From NCBI RefSeq assembly GCF_035046485.1, contig NC_085138.1:60245254-60309253 (forward strand): DNA of 64,000 nt. Direction: 5' to 3'. Each line of letters begins with the position of its first letter. The first letter of the stretch is position 1. Source of the DNA: Aedes albopictus (taxonomy: Eukaryota > Arthropoda > Insecta > Diptera > Culicidae). Made by a program: the position numbers and the translations under genes. The notes below the pieces were generated by a model that saw nothing but the letters and a program-made list of their open reading frames with translations, searched no databases and was not told where the DNA came from. Positions 35,346-46,065 of the stretch are shown here, one piece after another.

Positions 35346-36900
35346 AATTCGATCAGAGATTGCTTCAGAAATTTCTCCAGAGATTCCTTTAGAAGAACTT
35401 ACAGAAACTATTCCAGAGTATTTCAGAAAATGTTTCAAAAGTTCCTAAAAAAAATGTATTGGCGTTTGTAAATTCTTGCAAGGATTTCACCAGAAATTCC
35501 CAGAAGAATCACCAATTTCTTCAGAAATTCCACAAGGCATTCCTCCAGAAATTTTACAAAGAGTTGTGTAAGAAAATTGTGTATGAGTTTCTGCGGAAAT
35601 ATCCCCAGGTATTTCTTTAGAAAATCCTTCAGATGTTTCACAAGTTTCCGAAAAAAATCTCCCAGAGATTCTTAAAGAAGTTCTGTCAGGCACTACTTTG
35701 GAAAGTCTTCTTTAGATTTTCTTTAGAAAATAATCGAAGAAATCCTAAAGAAATTCAGTCAGAAATTATTTCACAAAATCTTCTGGGGATCCCTTTAGAC
35801 GCCAGAAATGTCTCATCGAATTCCATAAAAAAGTGTTGTACGGATAGCTTCCAAAAATGTTGCATGGAATTGTTTAGAAAAAACTTCAAGAAATCCTTTC
35901 AAAAAATCTTTCATTGATTGTTCCAGAAATACATCTACGAATTTCTTCAGATTTTTTTTATCTTGTAGATTCCTCCAGAATATTTTCTAAGCACTAACCT
36001 GGAAAACCTTTAGAAGAAATCACTCAAAAATACTTTCCAGATTAGATTAAGAATCAGAAATTCAGAAATCCTTCGAAATTTTCTCAGAACCTTTCTAAAG
36101 AATTTCTTTAAAAATTCTACATGAGATTATTAAGGAAATGCCCATAATTTCTTCACAATCCTTTAGATATTCCTTCAAGGCATTTCTCATTCAGAAATTG
36201 CTCTTGACTTCTTAAGGAAGTCTTAGAAAATTCTCTGAGGATTTTCTTCATATTTTTTTCTACATGTTCTTTCAGAGATTTTTATAAGAGTTCTTACGAA
36301 AAGGCTGGGAGACATTATTGCAGAGATTTCATCGGAAATTCCGCCGAGTATTCCGAGTATTTTCTTAAAAAATTTTCCAGGATTTCCTCCAAGCGTATCT
36401 CTTAAAATTTCTCTACGTATTCATCCAGGAAATCTTAAAAAAAAATGTTTAGGATTTTTATTAGGAGATTTTTCCAGAATTATTTTTTTCAAAAAAATAT
36501 CTCAATAGGAGTTTTTCCAGGAATTCTTTCAGGGAGTCTAATCGGCATTCTCTGAAGGGTTCCTCCCGGAATTCCTCGTGAATATTCGTATGGGATTCCT
36601 TTCGGGATTGCCTTTAAGATTTACTTTTCACGTGTTCTTTCATTGAAGCATCCGGAATTCTTTTAGGGATCTCTCTAAGCAGGATCTCTGCTTTCAGGAA
36701 TTTTCCCCTTCCAACGTCTTTCAGGGATTCCTCCTAGAATTCCTTCACGGATTCTATCAGAGATTCTTCTCGGGATTCATGTATTTTTTTCTTCGAGATT
36801 TCGTCAAGGATCCCTTCCGTGATTTCTACCGGCATACCTCCCGGGATTTTTCCTAAGACTAAATTCCTTCACATAATCTACCCCGGATTCCTGCGAGGAT
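35346..36900 (-). repeat. 12-bp repeat array, reversed
   Basis: TTTCAGAAATTC and GGGATTCCTTTC-like units continue to about 36900. The frames at 35435-35917 are by-products. With 34195-35195 and 32090-34010 this gives a minus-plus-minus order. Confidence 0.65.
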
Positions 36901-37433
36901 TACTCCATGAATAGAAAAAGAGGAGTTTTCAATAGTTGAGTAGTTTGACGAGCCACGTATGATTAAAAAACTACGACTTCTTTTTATAGATTCTCCCTTG
37001 GGAAAGAATCTGGACCGACTAGAAACCAAACCCTGACACGTGGAGGAATCCTTGAAAAAATACAGGCAAGTACCCCGAAAGGAATCTCTGAAAGAAACGC
37101 TTTTGTTTCAAAATTTCTCATCAAAGTTGTCTGCGAACCATCTTAGTGCACGAAAAATACGCGTCTTCAATTGCTCTACAAGTGTTTCTTGGGCCAGTTT
37201 GATGAAAAATCGAAAACTGAAAAAGTAAATGCCAGAAAAACTGGTTGTTCTTGAACCACCCTAAGCTTATTCAGAAAAATATCTCTAGATCGGTCAATTT
37301 TAAAGCTACATAAAAACTGTATTCAACAAATTTGCTCAAAATTGATAGATCTACAACTTTCCCGAAGAATGCATGTAGTTAAAAAGCTTGGTTTCCAATT
37401 TATTTAAATATATCGACCACCCTTATTTTCATG
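36901..37433. other. Unique DNA, nothing recognised
   Basis: No repeat, tRNA-like head or credible frame is visible. Confidence 0.35.
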
Positions 37434-37435
37434 TA

Positions 37436-37879
37436 CAGGTCAGACTCGATTATCCGGGGGTTCAATTAACCGGGGGCCCGATTATCCGGGGCTCGATTAT
37501 CCGGGAAAAATGGCTCGATTATCCGGGGAAAAGTTTGTTTTTGCTTTGTTTACAAATTTTAAGATTACAATATGTCAACAAATGTGATAAACATCAAATA
37601 CAACACCTGTAAGTAGGATTTAGCCTATTTAGAAATTGTTTTTTATTTTTTCACATTTTTCAGCTAAAATTTCATTTTCAAAAAACATGGTTGTAATATT
37701 ACTAGACGTTGAGTTTAGGCACTACAACGTTATGTATGTTAGCTTCTATGTTTAACGAACAGTTTTTGATTGAAGAACATCAAAAATAAAAGAAAAGAAG
37801 CATGGCTCGATTATCCGGGTGATTCGATTATCCGGGGTGAAATCATTTTGGAGTCACCCGGATTATCGAGTCGGACCTG
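37436..37879. mobile_element. 444-bp pogo/mariner-type MITE
   Basis: The ends CAGGTCAGACTCGATTATCC and its near complement are flanked by TA on each side. CGATTATCCGGG recurs four to five times near the left end and three times near the right, as expected for transposase-binding repeats. It is non-coding inside. A shorter relative is at 45280-45462. Confidence 0.85.
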
Positions 37880-37984
37880 TACATTAGAGAGAGGGCCTTA
37901 TTTTTAGGGACAACTTTGTAGAAGACCAAATTTGTCTAAAAATCATTTGAAGGCGCTGAATGCATTTTTCCTTGTAAATCTGTT

Positions 37985-38260
37985 TCGTGGACCATTGTGC
38001 AGTGATGGTGTCTGGGTTCGATGCCAGGCTCCAAAATCTCACCGTAGTGGTAGAGTGCCTTTAACTTAGAGTGGCGTCAATGTCAAAATTGGAACAAACA
38101 TCCATACAAACGCGCGTTCCAAACGAGCAGGAGACCTGTCAAAATCGGAATATGACGCCACTCTCCCTTCCAGTCACTCTACAGTGGTTATTTTCTTGAC
38201 TACCCAGGGCGTATGGTATCGTCGTGCTTGCAAAAATAAACAATTTGCTTAGCAAACTGA
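37985..38260 (+). mobile_element. Decayed SINE split by a small MITE
   Basis: A B-box-like GGGTTCGATGCCAGG lies near 38012-38026. After the 38068-38164 insertion, CTTCCAGTC, TGACTACCCAGGGCGTATGG and TGCTTGC follow the order of the Feilai-type body at 23180-23245. Confidence 0.5.
38068..38164. mobile_element. 97-bp MITE nested in SINE
   Basis: The ends AGAGTGGCGTCA and TGACGCCACTCT are perfect 12-bp inverted repeats, with AAAATTGG and complementary CGATTTT just inside. It interrupts the SINE body, so it arrived later. Confidence 0.65.
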
Positions 38261-38264
38261 AAAA

Positions 38265-38425
38265 AAAACTTGTAATTAGAAGGTACGAAATGTTGCTAAT
38301 TGACAAATTGAGAGATAAAATTGCTGAAAAAAGGTTGTCACGTGTTCTGTTGGGATTTAAACCCACAACTCCGTACTCGCTAGATTGGCGCTTTAACCAA
38401 CTAAGCCACAGAACGCGAGTGTGTT
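38265..38425 (-). mobile_element. tRNA-derived SINE, left arm of inverted pair
   Basis: On the minus strand GTTCTGTGGCTTAGTTGG begins at about 38417, followed by a B-box GTGGGTTTAAATCCC and a tail with TTGTCAATTAGCAAC. The same order appears on the plus strand at 38526-38685. The two copies diverge from a ~100-bp centre. Confidence 0.65.
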
Positions 38426-38525
38426 GTTGTTTGGCATCTAAGCCGAAAGAGAGATGGGTTTGTGAAAAAGGAGCGTTCACGGTGTGGCTTCGGAGTCAGT
38501 TGGGCTTTCTATTCCGCAGAAATGT

Positions 38526-38685
38526 TACTTGTTCTGTGGCTTAGTTGGTTAAAGCGGCGGTCTAGCGAATACGGAGTTGTGGGTTCAAATCCCACCAGAA
38601 CGCGATTTTTATCAAATTTTATCTCTGAATTTGTCAATTAGCAACTTCGTGAATTCTAATTACAAGTTTTTCGACTTTGTTTCAG
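38526..38685 (+). mobile_element. tRNA-derived SINE, right arm of inverted pair
   Basis: The head can fold with a 7-bp acceptor stem (TGTTCTG with CAGAACG), a D stem GCTT/AAGC and a T stem GTGGG/CCCAC, so it is very tRNA-like. The anticodon stem does not pair well. The sequence shared with the left arm continues for about 80 bp past the tRNA 3' end, so this is a SINE, not a tRNA gene. Confidence 0.65.
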
Positions 38686-38689
38686 ACAT

Positions 38690-40640
38690 ACCAGCAATTA
38701 TAGTAAATGCCAGTAAAGGGAAAATAAAGTTTCACCTTTCAATAGAATTAGTCGGACCTCTGAGCAACAGATCAATTTATCATCATCGACAACAGGTTCA
38801 AATGTAGAAAACATGATCAAAACAGCGCCCTCAACTAGCTACAACACAAATCAATTACACTTATCTCAATGAAAAGCAGTAAGAAGTCGATGTTCGCATT
38901 TCCCAGAACATAAACACATACTTACCGCCGCCAACTAAACCATCGTCCATGCATCGTGTCATGTTGCAGCCCGCTGGACCGTGGAGGTGGTCTTACCAAG
39001 CAACTTTCTCCGCGATGCTTCGCTGTGAGTTGCGCTGCGTGCTTCGTGAATTTGACGGAATCAAGTGCTGTGCTGTGGTAGCAGCCGCAACAGCCCTTTT
39101 CAGATGTTTTTCGTGGTCACAAGGGCGGAAAATTAAAATTTGGACATTCCTGAAAAACAGCTCCAGGCTAGTCGGGCCCGACAACGCCCGGCGATCAACT
39201 GTTGTGGACTATAAATCTTGTCCCATCTCCTACCTACAACATAGAAATAGCTGAGTACCGCTGCTGCTGCACCGACCGATGCAGCGGTAAAATATTCGGT
39301 AGGCCGCGGCAGATGGAATCTGGACATGCTGCATAACCGTTTTGATATCTGCTGTTTACGATCACGCCGCCGCGCCGGTTTGGATCTCCAACACATCAAA
39401 CCGGCTTCTGGGATTGGAAAAGTGCGAGGGAGGGGCCACATTCTCGTGACTTACGGTTCACGCTGGCGATCACGATGAGTAGTAATATTTACATTATGGG
39501 GCTTTCTTTAGAACCTGAGCTGTTATAAGATTGGAAGTTGGGATGGTACTTTCTAGGAACTTTTTTTTATGATGATGGCTTCGTGGAAATGTTCATCTCC
39601 AGACATGGTACTAAACGAACGGTTCTAATTTGTTGAGGCACTTTGATGTCCTATAAATTTAAGCCCAAGTCATTTCTCGTTTGAAACTGATGACGAAATT
39701 GCTTTAAAGTGTTTTTGCATTCTGTGAAACTTTTGTTAGTCTTCTGGAAATTCCAGCGAACTAGAGCTGAAGGTTTTGCCATGAATTACCATTCTCCATA
39801 CACATCAGTACTGCACATCAGTGATGTGCATTCTTTCGAGATGAAAACTTTCTCGATTTCTTTGAGCATAGAGTAAAACCATCAATAAAATATTCCGCAC
39901 ACGACAGTGACATAGTCACCACGACAGCTCGAGCAAGATGTTTGCGGTCAATATCGAATGATTAGCTTGGATCATCCATCCATAATGTGAGGAGACACCC
40001 AATCGAATGCTCGCCAATTTGCTCGGAAATACACTGGGTACATACACGCTTCACGGCTTGTCTAAATCCATTAGCTGTTCCACCGACATAAATTTCTTCA
40101 AAACCACCATTCCATTCCGTTCCGTCTAATCCCATTAGGGTCGTCTACGTCGCTGCTGCGACCAATGCGCCGATGTCACATGATGGATAAGCCCTTTCCC
40201 CATCATCGCGCCAGGCCAATGTTTCCAGTCCATTCGGAAGAAAGGTGACCAGCTTCGGGTAATTTAAAACCAATCGACCTCCTTCCTCCTAGTCTAGTGG
40301 ACTAGAGCAGGCGGGGGAGCGATCCCCGGCGATTGGTCATGCATGTCAGAGCTCTCATTTGGCATGTCATGCACCCACTCATCGCCACTGCCCATTTGAA
40401 ATTGCTCCATTGAGGAGCCGTTGGCACTCATATGGGTTCACCCCTTGGTTCGTCAACCCTCAATGTTGTGGGGATTATCCGCAGTGGATGTTACTTATGC
40501 TTTCCAGACGGTATGGCTGCATTCCAAATAACGTCATATTGGTGCATAAAGTCGCCTAAAGCTCTTCGCTGTGAAATAATGTCAATGTTCTTAAAATGGG
40601 TGAAATTCAAGACTTTTCAAGTTAGAATTCAGAGGCTTAA
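38690..40640. other. Unique DNA with GC-richer islands
   Basis: Islands at about 38900-39480 and 40000-40560 contain only short overlapping frames (38949-39441, 40359-40647). A small inverted pair GCCGGTTTG/CAAACCGGC lies at 39373-39410. No exon can be supported. Confidence 0.3.
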
Positions 40641-40649
40641 GATTTAAAC

Positions 40650-40828
40650 TTGCACCGTCTTCAGCCAGAAGGTTACATAGAATGAACAAGTAGAAAGTAC
40701 TATAGACAATGGACAACACCCAGTGGAGAATTTTCTGTTTGACGACAAGCTATCCCTGACTGGAGCGAGATTCGAACTCCCACAAGCTTACGAAATGCCC
40801 AGACGATTGACGCACGGCTACGAAGATG
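40650..40828 (-). mobile_element. tRNA-derived SINE
   Basis: It is reversed relative to 5460-5665, with CACCGTCTTCAGCCAG at the tail, CCCAGTGGAGAATTTTC in the body and GGAGCGAGATTCGAACTCC at the B-box. The head is shortened. Confidence 0.65.
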
Positions 40829-40933
40829 ATAGAGATACAGGGAAATCATGCTTCTCCAGTTGACCTACACGACGGATTGGCAGAGTTTTTCCTATGGTTG
40901 GATTTTCGATCAGGATAAATTATACGGAAGGTA

Positions 40934-41733
40934 CCGTAAACCGGGGTCAAATTGATCAGCGGGGTGAAATTGATCATTCGAGTACTACATTGTAATTCCA
41001 TACTAGGTACTCTTAAGCGTCGTAATAATTAAAACTTTTTACGTCATCTGGTTCGTAGATGTCTAGAGATGAGCATGGACTTTTATTTTTTTTAGAAAAA
41101 AGTTAGTTTTGCCTTATTTTTTAAGGAATTTGCAATGTATTTCTCATTTAGCTGAAATCATTGCTACTAAACAATCGATTGCTTATAGGACTTACCGTGA
41201 ATTCCCTGTTTTACAATTTTTGTGGAGCCTTGGTTGGGAAGTTATGTAGCTAATCAGAACAAGACATAGTTAAAAAAAAGTTCATTTTATGATTAAATAG
41301 TCATTTATTGTGATACACATTACTTATTTTAAATGAAATTGCCTACATTTAGGCGTTTAAGGGGGAAATTTAAAAATTTAATTTTGCATTTTAAGTATTA
41401 AATTCACTAGTTGTAAGATTTTGAACGCGTTATTCAGTTTTAGAAGAGCAAAATTAAGCGGAGAAGGAAATTTTCCTTTCCAACCGATGCTTATTTGTAT
41501 ACTGATCAATTTCGCCCCAAAGTGGCATTTCCAATTTTTGATTTTTGGAGTTATTTAACTTAAAGTTTGGAGTTATTTAACTTAAGAATTTGTTGAACAA
41601 AATTCTGTCACATGGTTCCATGGAGATCCACTGGGTACTGGTTTTACAGAAATTCTTTTAGCAATATTTGAATTGTCACTGATGTTATCCGCAAACGTTG
41701 TTTTAAAGTGATCAATTTGACCCCGGATTACGG
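40934..41733. mobile_element. 800-bp TA-flanked TIR element
   Basis: The end CCGTAAACCGGGGTCAAATT and its near complement at 41709-41733 are both next to TA. A subterminal GGGGTGAAATTGATCA follows the left end and TTTCGCCCCAAA lies inside. It has no transposase frame. Its terminus resembles that of the 17104-18013 element in the GTAAANNGGGG pattern. Confidence 0.8.
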
Positions 41734-41735
41734 TA

Positions 41736-41958
41736 ATACTATTTCATCTGACGTTTCGGCCCTTGGTTTGGGCCTTCTTCAGGGTGGTTATAGAGATTTC
41801 GCTAGATTTTTGTCGCCGGTAGCTAGACGTTGGGTTCTCGGGTTTGGTGGATTTAGAATTGTGATGGCTGTTTGTGCATCTACAAAAACGTGATACCGCT
41901 AAAATCTCCCTGAAGAAGGCCCAAACCAAGGTACGAAACGTCAGATGACATAGTATCA
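41736..41958. mobile_element. Foldback with Penelope/hammerhead-like arms
   Basis: The left arm (41736-41786) and right arm (41908-41958) are near-perfect complements containing CATCTGACGTTTCG and CTTGGTTTGGGCCTTCTTC. Read outward, each arm carries CTGAAGAAGG...ACGAAACGTC, the pattern of minimal hammerhead ribozymes known in Penelope-like retroelements. It starts one base after the TA of the preceding element. Confidence 0.6.
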
Positions 41959-41959
41959 G

Positions 41960-43480
41960 ACCGCTTATAATTTTCCTAATTAAAAAGCAAACCAAAGAGG
42001 GATAACTCTACTCAAACATTCTTCAGATGAAAGTTTATCGCAAGCAGGGACATGCAATTTCGAAAGGAAAACATGACGCACGAAAGCTGTAGCAAATCGT
42101 TTCCCATGCGACGGGACTGCTGCGATGCTTCATAACTCATACTGCAACACGCTCGTTCATTATTGCTACTGAAACAAGTGTGTTTGAAAATTGAAGTGAT
42201 ACACTTTGGATTTTCGTTTCAATTGTGGGTCATTGAAAAATTTCAATGTGCTAAAAACACTATTTAAAACAATTTTTCAAATAGTGGTGCACGCCAATAG
42301 AATGATCATTATGTTTTATGAAAAAGGAACACAAGTTTGACCGCTTGTATCGAATTAACCGGCGCCTGTAACCATTGAGAGACTAACGTGCAAGAGTGAG
42401 ACACTATTGCTCTGCCGAGTGAAGCACAAGCAACGCCACCCCGAAGAGAGACTACCGAGTGCTACGATGAATGAGAACGTTTTCCGAATCGAAAAGAAAG
42501 ACTCGAATAGTGTGTCAAACAGATAAAGTGACTCATTCAAATGTTGCATGAAAGTGTCTCATTGAAACGAAATTAAACGCCCCTGATTGCAAGTTCTAGC
42601 TAAAATAATTCTAAGAAATATAGTGGGGGAGAAGTGAGTCATATGTAAATCATATAAAAAATAGGCGTTTCAGAGTGTCCACGTGAAAAACTTGAAACTA
42701 CAGTGTAGTCAATCTAGGAATTATTATTCATTGCAATTACAGATTGATTTTATATTTCTATGCTTATGCTTGGGGTTTTGAAATTATTTGAAGTTTTTTG
42801 AAGCAATCATTAACTTAATTTAAATTGAGTTTCTCGGTTCTTGAAAGAATTAAGAGAATTTTGAACTTTATTTCTAACAAAATTTCCTTAGATGTCCATA
42901 GTATAATTCGCTGGAATACGTGGAGAGCATTCCTGTCAACCAGTCATAATTTCTAAACAAATCCTTTTTCGAACCAGAATTAGAAATAAGGGGATTCGAA
43001 GCAGAGGGGTTTAAAGTAACGAAAAACCTCCTTCGAGAAACGTTTACGAAACGAAGTTTTTCACCATTTTTTCTTTTCATGCAAAACATGTATATGGAGC
43101 TACAAATTCAACTCAAATTTCTCCGATTTATTGTAATTTCTCTATTTTAAGTTTTGAAAAGCTTGGAATCCGAAGAAATTTTTGATACACCAAATTAAAT
43201 TCGACTAAAATGGCACTCAAACCATTATGCATCTAGGCTTCTCTAATGAGAATTACGACGATTACAAAAGATTTTTAACAGAATTGTAATTGAATATCAT
43301 ATTTAAAAAATCAACTTGATGTTTATCTCTATAGCAATAGCGCAACAGACAGAAATTGTTCTTTAAGAGCTTCTGGCTGATCAACAAAAGTATTTGACGT
43401 AGTTCCAGTTGAATTATCAGTAGAACTCTTGAAGTATTTTATGGTTTAATGAATCAATGAATGTTTGGTAGACAAATTCG
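41960..43480. other. Unique DNA, nothing recognised
   Basis: Mixed composition, with short chance frames only. There are no repeats I can identify. Confidence 0.35.
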
Positions 43481-43603
43481 TTAACCTTCCGTAACTCACG
43501 CGGTTGTCTACCACCGACAGCACCGTGCTGGTGCTGTGTACAACAAGTGAGCATTTTTCAGAATGTTGTACAAAATACAACAGCGCGACTACTAGAGGGT
43601 TAA
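43481..43603. mobile_element. 123-bp TTAA-flanked piggyBac-type MITE
   Basis: It starts TTAACCTTCCGTAACTCACG and ends GCGCGACTACTAGAGGGTTAA, without the last base. TTAA stands on both sides. Inside, TTGTACAAAATACAACAGCG matches the subterminal part of the 8725-11471 element, so both belong to one family. Confidence 0.7.
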
Positions 43604-43889
43604 AAGGTTAGTATTGAAATTTTGTTCTTATTTGTTTCGTAATAATTTTACGATAGTAGAGTAACACTTGTTGAACCTCTGGATCCAATCATTTCTTATA
43701 CTTTCCATTGAATTTTAATTCATTAAATTTCATATTCTAAAAGAAAATAGAACATTTGTTTCGAAAGACTAAAACCCAAATGTTGAACACATTCTTACCC
43801 GAGTGCATTCTTATGTTGGCTAATTCTCGCTAATTGTGGAGCGCTCACTCCGGTAACCGAAATTTTAAATTATCTGTTACTGATGTGTC

Positions 43890-44530
43890 AGATTTTCATT
43901 TTCAAATTTCATTGGGGCTTCAGAAGGGTGGTTATTGGTTTGGTGGTTCCTTGGATTTTAAGGGCATATCAGGGATATTTCATAAGAATTTCGAAGCGTA
44001 TCACGGCTTGTCATGGGGGTTTCAGGAGGAGTCTAAAGGGGTTTATAGAGGATACAGCGGGTATTTAGACTGCTTTCAAGGAAGGGTCAAGGGGTTCCAG
44101 AGTGATGTTAGAGGGAGATATTTCAGGGTTTAGATGATATCAGGTATATATTACTTAGATTGTCCTTAAAACCCCATAAAATCCCATTTGCTCCTGGACC
44201 GACTCCAAAACCCTCTGGGACCCCTTGGAACGCTCCTAAAACTCCCTGGAACATTCTAGAACATCCATGGAACCACTCCCTGAAACCCCAAAACACTCCT
44301 AAAATCCCTTGAAACCATATGGAACGCCCACGAACTCCATGGAATGCCCTTGAAACCCCGTAAACACTCCTGAAGCAACGTAGAATGCCCATGGGAGTCC
44401 CTAAACTCCTTGAAACCCCCTGGAACGCCTCCAAAGTTCCCTGAAACCCCGTGAAATCCCACGGAACTTCCCTCAGGAATGCCCCTGCAGCTCCTTAAAG
44501 ACCCCTGGAATGCTCCCGAAACGGTATGAG
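43890..44530. repeat. GC-rich 12-bp repeat array with strand switch
   Basis: To about 44120 the plus strand reads GGGTTTCAGGAGG-like units. From 44160 it reads CCTGGAACGCCTCC-like units, the complement. The minus-strand frame shows GVLG/AFQG/VPEG repeats, that is a 12-bp period. It is the same class as 23640-24760. Confidence 0.7.
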
Positions 44531-45277
44531 TGTGTTTATGTTTTTCATTGGAATGCACCAGTTGTAAAGGTGTTCAGAATGATCATCATAAGGGCTCAAG
44601 GGAAAATGCATTTAGGGGAAAAAAATCCTTGGATACATTTCCATATGAATTTCTCAACACTGATGCATCATTTTGAGGATACGCTGGATTGATTTCTTAA
44701 GACGTAGGTATGCCATTAATTTCCTTTAGGTTTCATAAGGGTGTCCACTGATCATCGAAAATAAAATTCTTTGATTTTTCCAGGTTCTTAGCAATTTTTC
44801 CAGGTACCGAACAAATACTTTAAAACCGTTAAGATGTAAAGAATGTTAAAGTAGACAAGCAGGAAGAAGGTAAGTATTTAAGAATAACTTTTTGTTGATA
44901 TTGATGGATATATAGAGAATTTTATTGTCGAAGCTCAGACAAATAGAAGCATCTCTAAAAGAAATTTTCAACAAACTCTAGATAAATTATGACAAAAATC
45001 CTATGAGAATGTTTCTTTCTTAGGGCTGAATTCAATTCAATGGGAATCCTAATAGAGTGTTTTAAGAAAAGCTGACCAAAAATCCTGGATATTGATGAAA
45101 CCCAGAGAAAAGTGTTATAATTCATGAAAAAGCGGTAGAAATGTCTAATACAGAGTTTTTGTAATTTCAAGTTTTCTTCCTCGAAACAGTAAAAAAATCC
45201 TTTTAAAGTCCTACCAAAAATTCATTCTGATTTGAAACATAATCATAAAATATCGCTTCTGTGATTCAGCTGCAAAT
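44531..45277. other. AT-rich DNA, nothing recognised
   Basis: No features are visible apart from chance frames at 44510-44692 and 44955-45170. Confidence 0.35.
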
Positions 45278-45279
45278 TA

Positions 45280-45462
45280 CAGGTCGGACTCGATTATCCG
45301 GAGTCGGGTTCTGAAGTTTGCAAGCATATATCTAGGGAGCATAATGTTGTATAAGGATGAAATTTTGAAACTTTAATTAACAACCAGTAAAATTTAAGCT
45401 TTGTACATCATTCCGTTTGCCAGATATATGTTTTTGAAGCTTCAGAACCTGTGCCCGACCTG
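45280..45462. mobile_element. 183-bp pogo-type MITE
   Basis: The ends CAGGTCGGACTCGATTATCC and CCCGACCTG are flanked by TA on both sides. The inner arms TTCTGAAG...AGATATA are inverted. The left end matches the 37436-37879 element. Confidence 0.75.
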
Positions 45463-45565
45463 TAATCACAAATAATATTGCCTGCAGGTTCATCGAAAGC
45501 TTCCTGGATACATACAAGTGAATTACTAACAATCAAAACGTGAATTAGGATCTTTTCCTTTATTT

Positions 45566-45610
45566 GGAGATGAACCAGCCACGGGCTGAAAATCTCCTAA
45601 AAAAAATAAA
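45566..45610 (+). mobile_element. SINE 3' tail fragment
   Basis: GAGATGAACCAGCCACGGGC and TGAAAATCTCC match the tail at 24006 and 56264. No head is present. Confidence 0.5.
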
Positions 45611-45694
45611 ACGAGATATTGGTTTGGGACACAAATCTGAAAGCAATGACTAAAAATTGTTCCGTAAACAATTGACAAATAACAAAATTTGGAA

Positions 45695-45833
45695 TCTAAC
45701 CCATTTGACATAACACCGTTTGGCATAATGTCATTTGGCATAACGGCCATACGAAGAACAGCCTTCTGGATAATAATGTTCATAATCCATGTTATGTCGA
45801 ATGCCCATTATGGTAAATTGCATCATACCAAAT
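45695..45833. repeat. TTTGGCATAA palindromic repeat
   Basis: CATTTGACATAAC, GTTTGGCATAATG and ATTTGGCATAACGGCC stand in tandem at 45702-45745. Their complements (CCATTATGGTAAATTG, CATACCAAATGG) close the segment. It is a small foldback repeat with no coding content. The 20-bp target duplication of the next insertion starts at its right edge. Confidence 0.55.
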
Positions 45834-46065
45834 GGGGTAGATCCTGGCTGCAATTTTTTTTTTTTTTTTTTTTTCAAAGTGATTACGGCGGTAGCAACAC
45901 TGTGCTTATGTTCTACACCGCACCCTTTCCCTACATTTGCTTCTAGGAGCCTCTATTTTTGTTTCAACACACAGAAGTACGTAGGCGTGTGTGGCCCAAG
46001 TCGACACTGTTTGGCCTGCGTTGAACAAAAATAGTTTTACTAAAAGTTTTCCCTTTTTTCTTTTT

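Noticed and set aside
38526..38605. Functional tRNA gene
   Set aside because: Acceptor, D and T stems pair, but the anticodon stem does not. The repeat continues beyond the tRNA end in a second inverted copy, so it is a SINE head.
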